A stretch of 64,000 nucleotides of DNA, taken from assembly GCF_001718795.1 (NCBI RefSeq), contig NZ_CP013435.1, positions 992,001 through 1,056,000 on the forward strand, written 5' to 3'. Below the pieces are notes generated by a model. It was not told where the DNA came from. It worked only from the letters and a program-made list of their open reading frames with translations, and did not search any database. This stretch comes from Burkholderia latens (GTDB lineage: Bacteria; Pseudomonadota; Gammaproteobacteria; Burkholderiales; Burkholderiaceae). Shown one piece after another: positions 27,857-37,542 of this stretch. How positions within the stretch are numbered: the stretch's first letter is position 1; each line of letters begins with the position of its first letter. A program made the translations under genes and the position numbers.

Positions 27857-27892
27857 AAAAAAGCCGGCGCCGCGACGGACGGCACCGGCTTC
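27857..27892 (-). terminator. Terminator after pepN
   Basis: Stem AAGCCGGTGCCG / CGGCGCCGGCTT (one G-T style mismatch) and a run of six T on the minus strand, 42 bases after the pepN stop. Confidence 0.85.
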
Positions 27893-27934
27893 GCTGCGCG
27901 CCAATGCGCGAGGCAATCGCTGGGCGGCGGCCGG

Positions 27935-30628
27935 TTACGCGAGCGCCTTCTCGACGATCTCGCGCACGTCCCGCGACTTGGCGCCTGACGCGACCTGTTC
28001 GAGCGCTTCGCGCATCCGGTCGCGCAGCGCGGGCGTGAAGCGGCGCCACAGTTCGAGCGAACGGGCGAGCCGTGCGGCAACCTGCGGGTTGATCGCATCG
28101 AGCGCGAGCACCTGCTCGGCCCAGAACGCATAGCCCGAACCGTCGGCCGCGTGGAATTGCGCGGGATTCGCCGCGCAGAAGCTGAAGATCAGCGAGCGCG
28201 CGCGGTTCGGATTCTTCAGGTTGAACGCCGGGTGGGCCATCAGCTTGCGGACTTTCTCGAGCGTCGGCCGGGCCGGCGTACCCCGCTGCGCGGCCTGCAT
28301 CGCGAACCACTTGTCGATCACGAGCGCTTCCTTCTCGAAGCGGCGGTAGAAGTCGTCGAGCGCACGTGTGGCCGCGTCGTCCGCGCCGGCCGCTGCAGCG
28401 GCGAGCAGCGCGCCGAGCGCCGCCGCGCGATCGGTCATGTTGTTCGCCGCGTCGTACTGCGCGGTCGCGATGCGCACGGCGTCGGCCGGATCCTCGAGTT
28501 CGGCGAGATACGCGAGCGCGAGGTTCTTCAGCGCGCGGCGGCCGGACGCCTCGGGCGTCGGCTCGTACGCGCCCGGCGTCTGGTGCTGCTCGTAAGCTGC
28601 GAGCCAGTCGGCGCGCAGCGCGGTCGCGAGCTGGCGGCGCACGAACTGGCGCGCGCGGTGGACGGCGGCCGGATCGGCTTCGGCCATCTGGTCGGCCAGA
28701 TAGGTTTCCGACGGCAGCGTGAGCGCCAGCTCGCGGAAAGCTGGCGACAGGCTCGCATCGGTCAGCACGCGGCGGAACGCGGCGACGAAGTTCTCGCCGA
28801 GCGTGAGCGGCTCGTTCGCGGCCGCGCGCGACGCGAGCGTCAGCAGCGCGCGCGTGGCGAGGCGCTGGCCGGCTTCCCAGCGGTTGAACGGGTCGCTGTC
28901 GTGCGCGAGCAGGAACGCGAGGTCGTCGTCGCTGTAGTCGTACTCGACGATCACCGGCGCCGAGAAATTGCGCAGCAGCGACGGCAGCGGATGTTCCGGC
29001 ACGTCGACGAACGTGAAGGTTTGCTCGGTGTCGGTGAACTCGAGCACGCGCGTCGTGCCCGATGCAGCGGCTTCGCCGTCCACACGCAGCGGCAGGTCGC
29101 GGCCGTCGCGGCCGATCAGGCCGATCGCGAACGGAATCAGCAGCGGGCCTTGCTGCGTGGCGCGCGCGGCCGGCGATGCGTCGCCGTAGCCCTGCGCGAG
29201 CGTAACGGTGTAGCGGCGCGCGGCCGCGTCGTACGCGGTGCGCACCGACACGCGCGGCGTGCCGGCCTGGCTGTACCAGCGCTCGAACTGCGCGAGATCG
29301 CGCCCATTCGCATCGGCCATCGCGTGACGGAAGTCGTCGCAGGTCACCGCGTGGCCGTCATGGCGCTTGAAGTACAGGTCCATCCCTTTGCGGAAGCCGT
29401 CGCGGCCGAACAGCGTCTGATACATCCGCACGACTTCCGAGCCTTTCTCGTACACGGTCATCGTGTAGAAGTTGTTGATCTCGACGTAGCTTTCCGGCCG
29501 CACCGGGTGCGCCATCGGGCCGGCGTCCTCGGCGAACTGAAGCTGGCGCAGCACGCGCACGTCCTCGATGCGCTTGACTGCGCGGGCCGCTGATGCCACG
29601 TCATCGCCCGCGGCCATGTCGGCCGAGAATTCCTGGTCGCGGAACACGGTCAGCCCTTCCTTCAGGCTCAGCTGGAACCAGTCGCGGCAGGTCACGCGGT
29701 TGCCGGTCCAGTTGTGGAAGTACTCGTGGCCGACCACCGACTCGATGTTCGCGAAATCGGTGTCGGTCGCGGTCTCGGGGTTCGCGAGCACGTACTTCGT
29801 ATTGAAGATGTTGAGCCCCTTGTTCTCCATCGCGCCCATGTTGAAGTCGCCGACCGCGACGATCATGAAGCGGTCGAGATCGAGCTCGAGGCCGAAGCGC
29901 TTTTCGTCCCAGCGGATCGAGTGGATCAACGAATCCATCGCGTGGCGCGTCTTGTCGAGATCGGACGGTTCGACCCATACCTGCAACAGCTTTTCCTTGC
30001 CGGAGCCGGTGGTGATTTTTTCCTCGATCGCGACGAGCTTGCCCGCGACCAGCGCGAACAGGTAGCTCGGCTTGCGGAACGGGTCTTCCCATTTCGCGAA
30101 GTGGCGCCCTTCGGGCAACTCGCCCGAGTCGACGAGGTTGCCGTTCGACAGCAGCACCGGATACGCGGCCTTGTCGGCGCGCAGCGTGACCGTGTACGAC
30201 GCCATCACGTCGGGACGGTCGAGGAAGTAGGTGATGCGGCGAAAGCCTTCGGCCTCGCACTGCGTGAAGAAGTTGCCGCTCGACACGTACAGGCCCGACA
30301 GCGTCGTGTTCTGGTCCGGCGCGCATGCGCTCGAGATGGTGAGCTCGAACGCGTCCGGCACGTTTTCGACGGTGAGGCCGTGTTCGTGCGCGCGCACGGC
30401 GCCATACGGTGCGTGGTCGAGCTGCGCGCCGAGGAATTCGAGCGCTTCGCCCATCAGCTCCAGATGCGGGTTGGGTGCGGCATCCGGATTGCGGCGCACG
30501 CGCATCGTATTCCTGACGATCGTGCGCGCCGGTGCGAGATCGAATTCGAGTGCGACGGAATCGATGAGGAAGGCCGGCGGCGTGTAGTCGGCGCGGCGGA
30601 TCACGGTGGAAGATGCGTTGTCGGACAT
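27935..30628 (-). CDS. pepN: Aminopeptidase N
   Basis: The 897-residue M1 metallopeptidase has the substrate motif GAMENKGLN (near residue 262). Its zinc site is HEYFHNWTGNRVTCRDWFQLSLKEG (HExxH near residue 301, third ligand Glu near 322), as in the E. coli PepN type. The C-terminal helical domain (about residues 550-897) is complete. It removes N-terminal residues from peptides in the cytosol. The start at 30628 (MSDNASSTVIRRADY) fits family length. It is divergent from the DUF4136 lipoprotein gene. Confidence 0.96.
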   Translation of the reverse strand: MSDNASSTVIRRADYTPPAFLIDSVALEFDLAPARTIVRNTMRVRRNPDAAPNPHLELMGEALEFLGAQLDHAPYGAVRAHEHGLTVENVPDAFELTISSACAPDQNTTLSGLYVSSGNFFTQCEAEGFRRITYFLDRPDVMASYTVTLRADKAAYPVLLSNGNLVDSGELPEGRHFAKWEDPFRKPSYLFALVAGKLVAIEEKITTGSGKEKLLQVWVEPSDLDKTRHAMDSLIHSIRWDEKRFGLELDLDRFMIVAVGDFNMGAMENKGLNIFNTKYVLANPETATDTDFANIESVVGHEYFHNWTGNRVTCRDWFQLSLKEGLTVFRDQEFSADMAAGDDVASAARAVKRIEDVRVLRQLQFAEDAGPMAHPVRPESYVEINNFYTMTVYEKGSEVVRMYQTLFGRDGFRKGMDLYFKRHDGHAVTCDDFRHAMADANGRDLAQFERWYSQAGTPRVSVRTAYDAAARRYTVTLAQGYGDASPAARATQQGPLLIPFAIGLIGRDGRDLPLRVDGEAAASGTTRVLEFTDTEQTFTFVDVPEHPLPSLLRNFSAPVIVEYDYSDDDLAFLLAHDSDPFNRWEAGQRLATRALLTLASRAAANEPLTLGENFVAAFRRVLTDASLSPAFRELALTLPSETYLADQMAEADPAAVHRARQFVRRQLATALRADWLAAYEQHQTPGAYEPTPEASGRRALKNLALAYLAELEDPADAVRIATAQYDAANNMTDRAAALGALLAAAAAGADDAATRALDDFYRRFEKEALVIDKWFAMQAAQRGTPARPTLEKVRKLMAHPAFNLKNPNRARSLIFSFCAANPAQFHAADGSGYAFWAEQVLALDAINPQVAARLARSLELWRRFTPALRDRMREALEQVASGAKSRDVREIVEKALA

Positions 30629-30815
30629 GGTCGTCGAGGTCGGTGGAGTGGGGATCGGGCCCGCGACGCGGGCCGGGCGAACCGGGCCATTGTACAAAGG
30701 CTTGCGGCCGCGTGCCGCTGCGAACTTTTTACCGGTTCCGGGAGTCCGCGTATTATCGGCATCCCGTATGCTTCGCGCGGTGCGACGAACGGATGACGGA
30801 TCGACGAGGATCGAC

Positions 30816-31517
30816 ATGAAACGCGAATGGATACAACGCGGTGCGGGCTGGGTGGCGGGGCTGTGCGTGGCGCTGCTCGCGGGCTGCACGAGCTATGTGA
30901 CGACACAGGTCACGGCCTTCTCGGACTGGAGCGGCAGCGACGCCACACGCACGTACGCGTTCACGCGCACCGACGCGCAGAAACACAGCATCGAGCAGTC
31001 GACCTACGAGCCGATCGTCGCAAACGAATTGTCTGCGTACGCGTTTCGTCCGGTGCCGGCCGCGCAGGCGCGCTATCTGGTCGGGCTGACGTACGGCGTC
31101 GGCAGCGATCTGGTGACGGTGCCGCAGCCCGTCTACTACGACCCGTGGTTCATGGGGCCGGGGCCGTACTGGCGGGGCGGCCCGTGGGGCCCGTGGGGGC
31201 CCTGGGGCGGGATGCCGGCCGGCTATGTCGCGCAAACCTATCAGGTGTTCGACTACACGCTCGGGATCCGGATCACCGAGCGCGCGACCGGCAAGGAGGT
31301 CTACAACGTGACCGCACGCACTACCGGCGACAACGGCGCGTTGCTGTACGCGATGCCGTTCCTCGCGCGCAGCGCGCTCGCCGATTTCCCGTTGTCGAAC
31401 GGCGCGATTCGTACGGTGCGGCTGCCGGTCGACAAGCGCGGCGGGCCGGCCGCGCCGGCCGCCAACGAGCGCGCGGTGCCGGCGGCCCCGGCATCGGGTG
31501 CGGCGGCTCCGAAGTAA
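30816..31517 (+). CDS. DUF4136 lipoprotein
   Basis: The 233-residue protein has a signal sequence with lipobox LAGC (Cys24). A DUF4136-type domain follows (TYAFTRTDAQKHSIEQSTYEPIVANELSAYAFRPV ... YLVGLTYGV). A Gly/Pro/Trp-rich loop (GPGPYWRGGPWGPWGPWGGM) lies in the middle, and the C-terminal tail is Ala/Pro-rich. Such proteins are envelope lipoproteins without known enzymatic function. GAGGA lies upstream of the ATG. It is divergent from pepN and convergent to the GDT1-type gene. Confidence 0.85.
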   Translation: MKREWIQRGAGWVAGLCVALLAGCTSYVTTQVTAFSDWSGSDATRTYAFTRTDAQKHSIEQSTYEPIVANELSAYAFRPVPAAQARYLVGLTYGVGSDLVTVPQPVYYDPWFMGPGPYWRGGPWGPWGPWGGMPAGYVAQTYQVFDYTLGIRITERATGKEVYNVTARTTGDNGALLYAMPFLARSALADFPLSNGAIRTVRLPVDKRGGPAAPAANERAVPAAPASGAAAPK

Positions 31518-31600
31518 CGCGATCGCGATACGCGCGGCCCCCGGCCGCGCCGCCCGCATGCTCGCGCGCTAGCGCGCGGCGGCTGTGCGTCGAACTCGAA

Positions 31601-32173
31601 TCAAACTCCGACGCCCAGCAGCGCCAGCGCACCCAGCACGACGAACAGCACCGCGGCGATGCCGTGCACGAACTTCGTCGGCAGGCGGTGCGCAAAACGG
31701 TCGCCGAGCACGATCGCCGGCACGTTCGCGAGCATCATCCCGAACGTCGTGCCGGCCACCACGCCGATGTAATCCTGGAAGCGCGCGGCGAGCGCGACGG
31801 TCGCGATTTGTGTCTTGTCGCCCATTTCCGCGAGAAAGAATGCAACCAGCGTCGCGCCGAACACGCCCAGCCGCGAGCGCGTCGCATTGGCTTCGTCCTC
31901 GTCGAGCTTGTCCGGCACGAGAATCCACAGCCCCATCGCGATGAAAGAGATTGCGAGCGCCCAGCGCATGATCGACGGCGTGACCAGCACGCCGAGCCAT
32001 TCGCCGAGGGCCCCGGCGAACCCGTGATTCACGAGCGTCGCGACGAGCACGCCGAGAATGATCGGCACGGGCCTGCGATAGCGCGCGGCCAGCACGAGGG
32101 ACAGCAGTTGGGTCTTGTCGCCGATTTCAGCGAGGGCGACGGCGCCGGTGGAGATCAGGAAGGCTTGAGACAC
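31601..32173 (-). CDS. TMEM165/GDT1 (UPF0016) family manganese exporter
   Basis: The 190-residue membrane protein has two copies of the family's E-x-G-D-K-T motif (ALAEIGDKTQLLSL and LAEMGDKTQIATV). Each lies in a three-helix repeat joined by an acidic loop (DKLDEDEANA). Relatives export Mn2+ (or move Ca2+/Mn2+ against protons). The GTG start at 32173 is chosen because it begins the conserved SQAFLISTGAVALAEIGDKT block. A yybP-ykoY riboswitch stands in the leader, which supports a manganese role. Confidence 0.9.
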   Translation of the reverse strand: MSQAFLISTGAVALAEIGDKTQLLSLVLAARYRRPVPIILGVLVATLVNHGFAGALGEWLGVLVTPSIMRWALAISFIAMGLWILVPDKLDEDEANATRSRLGVFGATLVAFFLAEMGDKTQIATVALAARFQDYIGVVAGTTFGMMLANVPAIVLGDRFAHRLPTKFVHGIAAVLFVVLGALALLGVGV

Positions 32174-32249
32174 GTACGGGGTTCCGCGGGCCGATGTTGT
32201 GCGTGCGAGCGACGATCCGCCGCGCGCCGGGCCCTGATGCGGCGCGCAG

Positions 32250-32385
32250 TGAACCATCGGTCTCGCCAGGCCCTGGTGGCTGCGCCCGCCATGGCCGAAC
32301 GGCCAAGTCTGTTGACGGACGCCTCCGTCACGATGCGCGCCGAAAGCGCGGGACATCGAGCGGAGCGGCTACTCCCCAATGAGGG
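32250..32385 (-). promoter_or_regulatory. yybP-ykoY manganese riboswitch
   Basis: On the minus strand the leader contains the two diagnostic parts of this riboswitch: TTGGGGAGTAGCCGCTC at its 5' end (about 32363-32379) and CCTGGCGAGACCGATGG at its 3' end (about 32253-32269). Hairpins lie between them, including TTGGCCGTTCGGCCAT. A strong GCGCGCCG/CGGCGCGC hairpin (about 32219-32246) follows and may be the expression platform before the GTG start. Mn2+ binding to this class turns on export genes. Boundaries are approximate. Confidence 0.88.
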
Positions 32386-32486
32386 CCGCATTCTAGCACG
32401 ACGCGTGCCGCGTGCAATGCGGATTCGGCCGCTCCGGTATGCGTCGCCGCGCACGCCGGAGCGGCAGCAAGGCTTACCGGCGCAGG

Positions 32487-33809
32487 TTACGCCGGGGTCG
32501 CAGTGCGGCGCGCTGTACCGCGCTCGTGCACGAGCCGGCCGGCCGCGTACGTGCGGTACACGGCGCGGTCGTCGCCGAGCAGCGCGAACGCGAACAGCAA
32601 CTCCTCGAGCGAATCCGCGCGCTTCGTGCGGCGCGCGAGCAGCGGCGTGGCCTGCGGGTCGAGCACGACGAAGTCGGCTTCGGTGTGTGGTGCCAGTGTG
32701 CCGACCGTATCGGCTAGATTGAGCGCGTGCGCGGCGCCGGCCGTCGCCAGCCAGAACATCCGCGTGGCGGTCAAGTGATGGCCTGACAGCCGCGCGACCT
32801 TGTGCGCCTCGTTCATCGTCTGCAGCATCGAGAACGACGTGCCGCCGCCGACGTCGGTCGCGAGCGTGACGGGCACGTCGAATTCGCCCGCCTTGTCGAA
32901 GTCGAACAGCCCGCTGCCGAGGAAGAAGTTCGACGTCGGGCAGTGGGCGACGACGGTGCGCGTCTCGGCCATCCGGCGGCGGTCCTCGTCGTCAAGGTGG
33001 ATGCAGTGGCCGTACACTGCGCGCGGCCGCAGCAGCCCATAGCGATCGTAGATGTCGAGATAGCTGCGGTGGCCGGGGAACAGCTCGGCCACCCATTTCA
33101 CTTCATCGACGTTTTCCGCGACGTGGCTCTGCACGAACACGTCCGGATGGCGGCGAGCGAGTTCGCCGCACGCCTCGAGCTGCGCCTCGGTCGACGTCGG
33201 CGCGAAGCGCGGTGTGAGCGCGTAAAGCTGCCGGCCGTTGCCGTGCCAGCGGCTGATCAGTTCGGCACTGTCGTCGTAGCCCGATTGCGCGGTGTCGCGC
33301 AGGAACTCGGGGCAGTTGCGATCCATCAGCACCTTGCCCGCGATCATCCGCACGTCGCGCGCGGCGCTCGCGGCGAACAGCGCATCGGCCGACTGCTTGT
33401 GCACGGTGCAGTAGACGAGCGCGCTCGTCGTCCCGCATGCGAGCAGTTCGTCGACGAAGAAGTCGGCCACTTCGCGCGCATGCTCCGGATCGCCGAACTG
33501 GCGCTCGGTCGGGAACGTGTACTTGTCGAGCCACGGCAGCAGGCCGGGCGCCGGCGACGCGATCATGTCCGTCTGCGGATAGTGGATGTGCGTGTCGATG
33601 AAGCCGGGCACGATCAGCTTGTCGCGCTGGTCGTGGACGATCGCGTCGCGTGCGAGTGTCGCCGCGAGCCGCGCATGCGGGCCGGCCGCGACGACCTTGC
33701 CGTCGTCGACGATCAGCAGGCCGTCGGCCTCGTAGTTCGCGGCCTGGCTCGATTGCGCCGGGTCGCCGTTGAAGGTCAGCAGCTGGGAACGAAAAGCGGT
33801 TTGCGTCAT
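32487..33809 (-). CDS. guaD: Guanine deaminase
   Basis: The 440-residue amidohydrolase has PGFIDTHIHYPQTDMIASPA (zinc ligands HxH), SHVAEN, YGHCIHLDDED and a LATDVGGGTSFSMLQTMNEA block, all typical of guanine deaminase. It converts guanine to xanthine. Start at 33809 (MTQTAFRSQLLTFNGDPA) fits family length. It forms, with the upstream deaminase and xdhC on the same strand, a purine-catabolism cluster, with one hypothetical gene in between. Confidence 0.94.
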   Translation of the reverse strand: MTQTAFRSQLLTFNGDPAQSSQAANYEADGLLIVDDGKVVAAGPHARLAATLARDAIVHDQRDKLIVPGFIDTHIHYPQTDMIASPAPGLLPWLDKYTFPTERQFGDPEHAREVADFFVDELLACGTTSALVYCTVHKQSADALFAASAARDVRMIAGKVLMDRNCPEFLRDTAQSGYDDSAELISRWHGNGRQLYALTPRFAPTSTEAQLEACGELARRHPDVFVQSHVAENVDEVKWVAELFPGHRSYLDIYDRYGLLRPRAVYGHCIHLDDEDRRRMAETRTVVAHCPTSNFFLGSGLFDFDKAGEFDVPVTLATDVGGGTSFSMLQTMNEAHKVARLSGHHLTATRMFWLATAGAAHALNLADTVGTLAPHTEADFVVLDPQATPLLARRTKRADSLEELLFAFALLGDDRAVYRTYAAGRLVHERGTARRTATPA

Positions 33810-33825
33810 GACGAAGGGTCCTGCA

Positions 33826-34230
33826 TCAAGGTAAGGCGAACAGAGGAAAACGGTCGGTTCGTGCGCTTGCTGGCACGGACAGCAGAGTGGGCGCCGCTTC
33901 GCTGCAGCAGTGTGCGACCGCGAATGCGGATGCAAGCGCGTACTGCACGGCGATCGCGCACGCGAGCGTGGAGGCGGCCGCTGCGTGACGCGGGGCCGCG
34001 AACATTGCCGCGAGCGCCGGTGCGATCGCGATGGCAACCGGCGCGGCAGCGCGCTGCGTGACGAGCCGCCCCAAGCGGCTTCGCCGCGCGACGGCGTACG
34101 ACGCCGTCAACGCCGTCGCCACGGATGCGGCCGCCGCGATCGCGGCATGCGTGTACGGTGCGCGCATGCGCGACACGCGGTGCAGCGCCGAACCGTGCAC
34201 CGGAAAGCGGATGGCGTGACGACGTTTCAT
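33826..34230 (-). CDS. Hypothetical Ala-rich membrane protein (134 aa)
   Basis: The frame lies between the two deaminase genes on the same strand (27 bases after the adenosine/adenine deaminase stop, 16 before the guaD start). It has G/C-rich third codon positions like its neighbours. Hydrophobic stretches (AAIAAAASVATALTASYAV; AVAIAIAPALAAMFAA-like; AACAIAVQYALASAFAV-like) suggest membrane segments. No ribosome-binding site and no family is seen. It may be translationally coupled, or a chance frame. Confidence 0.45.
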   Translation of the reverse strand: MKRRHAIRFPVHGSALHRVSRMRAPYTHAAIAAAASVATALTASYAVARRSRLGRLVTQRAAAPVAIAIAPALAAMFAAPRHAAAASTLACAIAVQYALASAFAVAHCCSEAAPTLLSVPASARTDRFPLFALP

Positions 34231-34257
34231 CTGTCTAGCGAAACCCGATGCCGGCCG

Positions 34258-35301
<1,044 letters not shown>

Positions 35302-36306
35302 TCAGAAAGATGAGGGAACCTGCGCGGACGCGTTCGCCTCGACGGCCTGCAGCAACTGCGCGGCCACCGAGATCGCGATCACTTCGGGCGCCTTGTCGAC
35401 GATGCCGTCGACGCCGATCGGGCAGTGCATCCGCGCGACCTGGGCCGGGTCGATGCCGATCGCTGCCAGCCGGTGATCGAACTGCGCGCGCTTCGTGCGC
35501 GATCCGGTCATCCCGAAGTACGCGTAGTCGCCGCGCCGCAGGATGCGCTCGGCCAGCATGAAGTCGAGTGCGTGATCGTGCGTCATCACGACGAAGTACG
35601 CGCGCGGCGGCGCCGCGTCGACGGCCTCGGCCGGGCTCGCCAGCGCGTCGATCGAGAGATTGCCGATTCCGGCGAGCGCGTCTGCCGGCGGGAACGCCGC
35701 ATCGGGTCCGTCGACCCAGCGCACTTGGCACGGCAACGTCGCGAGCACCTTCACGAGCGCGGTGCCGATGTGTCCGGCGCCGAACAGCACGACGGGGAAC
35801 GCATACGGCGCGATCGTTTCGGTCATCAGCGACACGCCGCCGGTTTCCCACAGCAGGCAATCGGCGCGCGCGGCTTGCGGTTCGGGCTCGCTCAGCAGCG
35901 GCGCGCCGGGCGAGGGGCCGAATGATACGCTACGGACGGTCGCGGCGCCGGCCGCGACGCGTTTCGCGAGCGACATGATCCAGCCGAGGTCGCCGACGTC
36001 CAGGCGCTCGAACGCGAGCACGACCGCACCGCCGCAGCACTGGCCGAGGCTCGGCCCGAGCGCGAGCCGTTCGAGCCGGCGTGCGTGCGGCACGTGCGCA
36101 CCGTCTTTCAGCAGATGCCGCGCGATCTCGATTGCCTTCCATTCCAGATGACCGCCGCCGATCGTATGGCGGGCCGTGTCGCGCGTGACCAGCATTTTGG
36201 TGCCGGCCTCGCGCGGCGCGGAGCCGTCGGTATGCGCGACCGTCACGAGCACGGCTGCTTCACCGTGCGCGAGCAGTTGCTGCAGATCGCCGAGCCACGC
36301 TTCCAT
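35302..36306 (-). CDS. xdhC: Xanthine dehydrogenase accessory protein XdhC
   Basis: The 334-residue protein has the XdhC N-terminal domain (EAAVLVTVAHTDGSAPREAGTKMLV, TIGGGHLEWKAIEIA, CCGGAVVLAFE) and a C-terminal Rossmann domain (PVVLFGAGHIGTALVKVL, MTHDHALDFMLAERIL). XdhC inserts sulfurated molybdenum cofactor into xanthine dehydrogenase. It heads the xdhC-deaminase-guaD group, but the xdhA and xdhB structural genes are not within the window on its 5' side. Confidence 0.93.
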   Translation of the reverse strand: MEAWLGDLQQLLAHGEAAVLVTVAHTDGSAPREAGTKMLVTRDTARHTIGGGHLEWKAIEIARHLLKDGAHVPHARRLERLALGPSLGQCCGGAVVLAFERLDVGDLGWIMSLAKRVAAGAATVRSVSFGPSPGAPLLSEPEPQAARADCLLWETGGVSLMTETIAPYAFPVVLFGAGHIGTALVKVLATLPCQVRWVDGPDAAFPPADALAGIGNLSIDALASPAEAVDAAPPRAYFVVMTHDHALDFMLAERILRRGDYAYFGMTGSRTKRAQFDHRLAAIGIDPAQVARMHCPIGVDGIVDKAPEVIAISVAAQLLQAVEANASAQVPSSF

Positions 36307-36884
36307 CAGTGCGCTCCGTTCGGGACGGCGCGGCGCGGCGCGCGGTGTGGGTCAGCGGGCGCGGGGGCGGCAAGCGGGAGCGGGGCGGTTCGGGCACACG
36401 ACGGAGCCGGTGCGGCGCTATCGCGCCGAAGGCACGCGCGTTCGGTGCCGAGGGACGTGCGGACGCCATGAGGATGACGGATGCGGATGGGTTGCGTTGT
36501 CATGATGAATCCAGTCGACATTGCGGATCGGGCGCGCGTTACGCAGGAGGTGAGACCGCCTGGTCTCGCGCACGTAGATCGCCATCCAGTCGCGAAGATA
36601 GCACTGCGATGCGGCGCGAACATTGCCGGGCAGTGATCCGCGTCATCAGGCGGCGATCATGTCGATCATAGGCCCGCCGCGCGGGATCGTGGCGGCGATG
36701 CGCGGGCATCCGGCGGAAACGCCCGTGTGGCGGGACATGCGCGCCAATGGCCTGCAATGCGCGTACGCCCGGAAAACAGCGCAGCGCCACCGGTAGGTGT
36801 TTACGCCCAGCGGGCTAAAAGGCGGCCGCGGGCACAGCTCGGCCGGCATCGGCGCAGTGGCCCGGCGGCGGCCGGCTCAGCGTG
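36307..36884. other. Gap upstream of xdhC
   Basis: No convincing gene. The frames present lack ribosome-binding sites and family features. It contains a perfect 6-bp inverted repeat GAGACC-GCCT-GGTCTC at 36552-36567, about 245 bases upstream of the xdhC start, which could be an operator. The stretch presumably carries the xdhC promoter. Confidence 0.35.
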
Positions 36885-37397
36885 TCAGCCTGCCAGTTTC
36901 CGGCGATGGCGCCAGACGCTCGATGCGACGGCAACGAGGATTACGGCGAACGCGATCAGCGCCCAGCCGGGCAGCAGGATGCCGAGGATCGGCGGGTAGA
37001 CGGTCTCGCACAGGCCGGCGACCTTGAACATGCCGGGGAACCATTGCGCGGGCGGCAGGCTGTCGACGATCGGCTGCAGCGTGTTGAAGCCGCAGCTGAA
37101 GCCCGGATTCATCTGGATCGACAGATGCCGCGCGGCGGTGCCGACGCCGCCGGCCGCGGCGATCGCGATCAGCAGTTCGAGCACCCAGATGCCGCGCCAG
37201 TTGCGCATCCCGGCCGCGAGGAACGCGAAGATGCCGATCGCCGCGAAGAAGTAGCGCTGGATGATGCACAGCGGGCACGGATCCTCGTTCTTCACGTACT
37301 GAAGGTATAGCGCGCCCGCCAGCAGGGCGATGCACACCCAGCCGAGCAGCATCAGCAGGCGGCGTTCACGGCGAAGTGCGAGCGTGGAGTCGTTCAT
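36885..37397 (-). CDS. dsbB: Disulfide bond formation protein DsbB
   Basis: The 170-residue inner-membrane protein has four hydrophobic helices and the periplasmic CPLC pair (Cys41, Cys44) after the first helix. A second pair in the larger loop (FSCGFN and GLCETV) completes the DsbB set. It reoxidises DsbA and passes electrons to quinone. Start at 37397; the frame is open further upstream, but the family starts near this ATG. It stands alone on the minus strand. Confidence 0.94.
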   Translation of the reverse strand: MNDSTLALRRERRLLMLLGWVCIALLAGALYLQYVKNEDPCPLCIIQRYFFAAIGIFAFLAAGMRNWRGIWVLELLIAIAAAGGVGTAARHLSIQMNPGFSCGFNTLQPIVDSLPPAQWFPGMFKVAGLCETVYPPILGILLPGWALIAFAVILVAVASSVWRHRRKLAG

Positions 37398-37542
37398 GTC
37401 GGCGGGATTCCTGTCGTTGGTCGGTCCGATAAACAATCGCGCGATTTTAGCGCGAACGATCTGGCACGAAACTGACAGCGCCGGTGCGGCAACCCGCCGC
37501 ACCCGCTAGCGGCCGTGCGGCGGCGCCGTCATTGCGGTGCGA

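Noticed and set aside
36309..36849. Several frames of 60-120 codons upstream of xdhC
   Set aside because: No ribosome-binding site, no domain, mutually overlapping and low-complexity.
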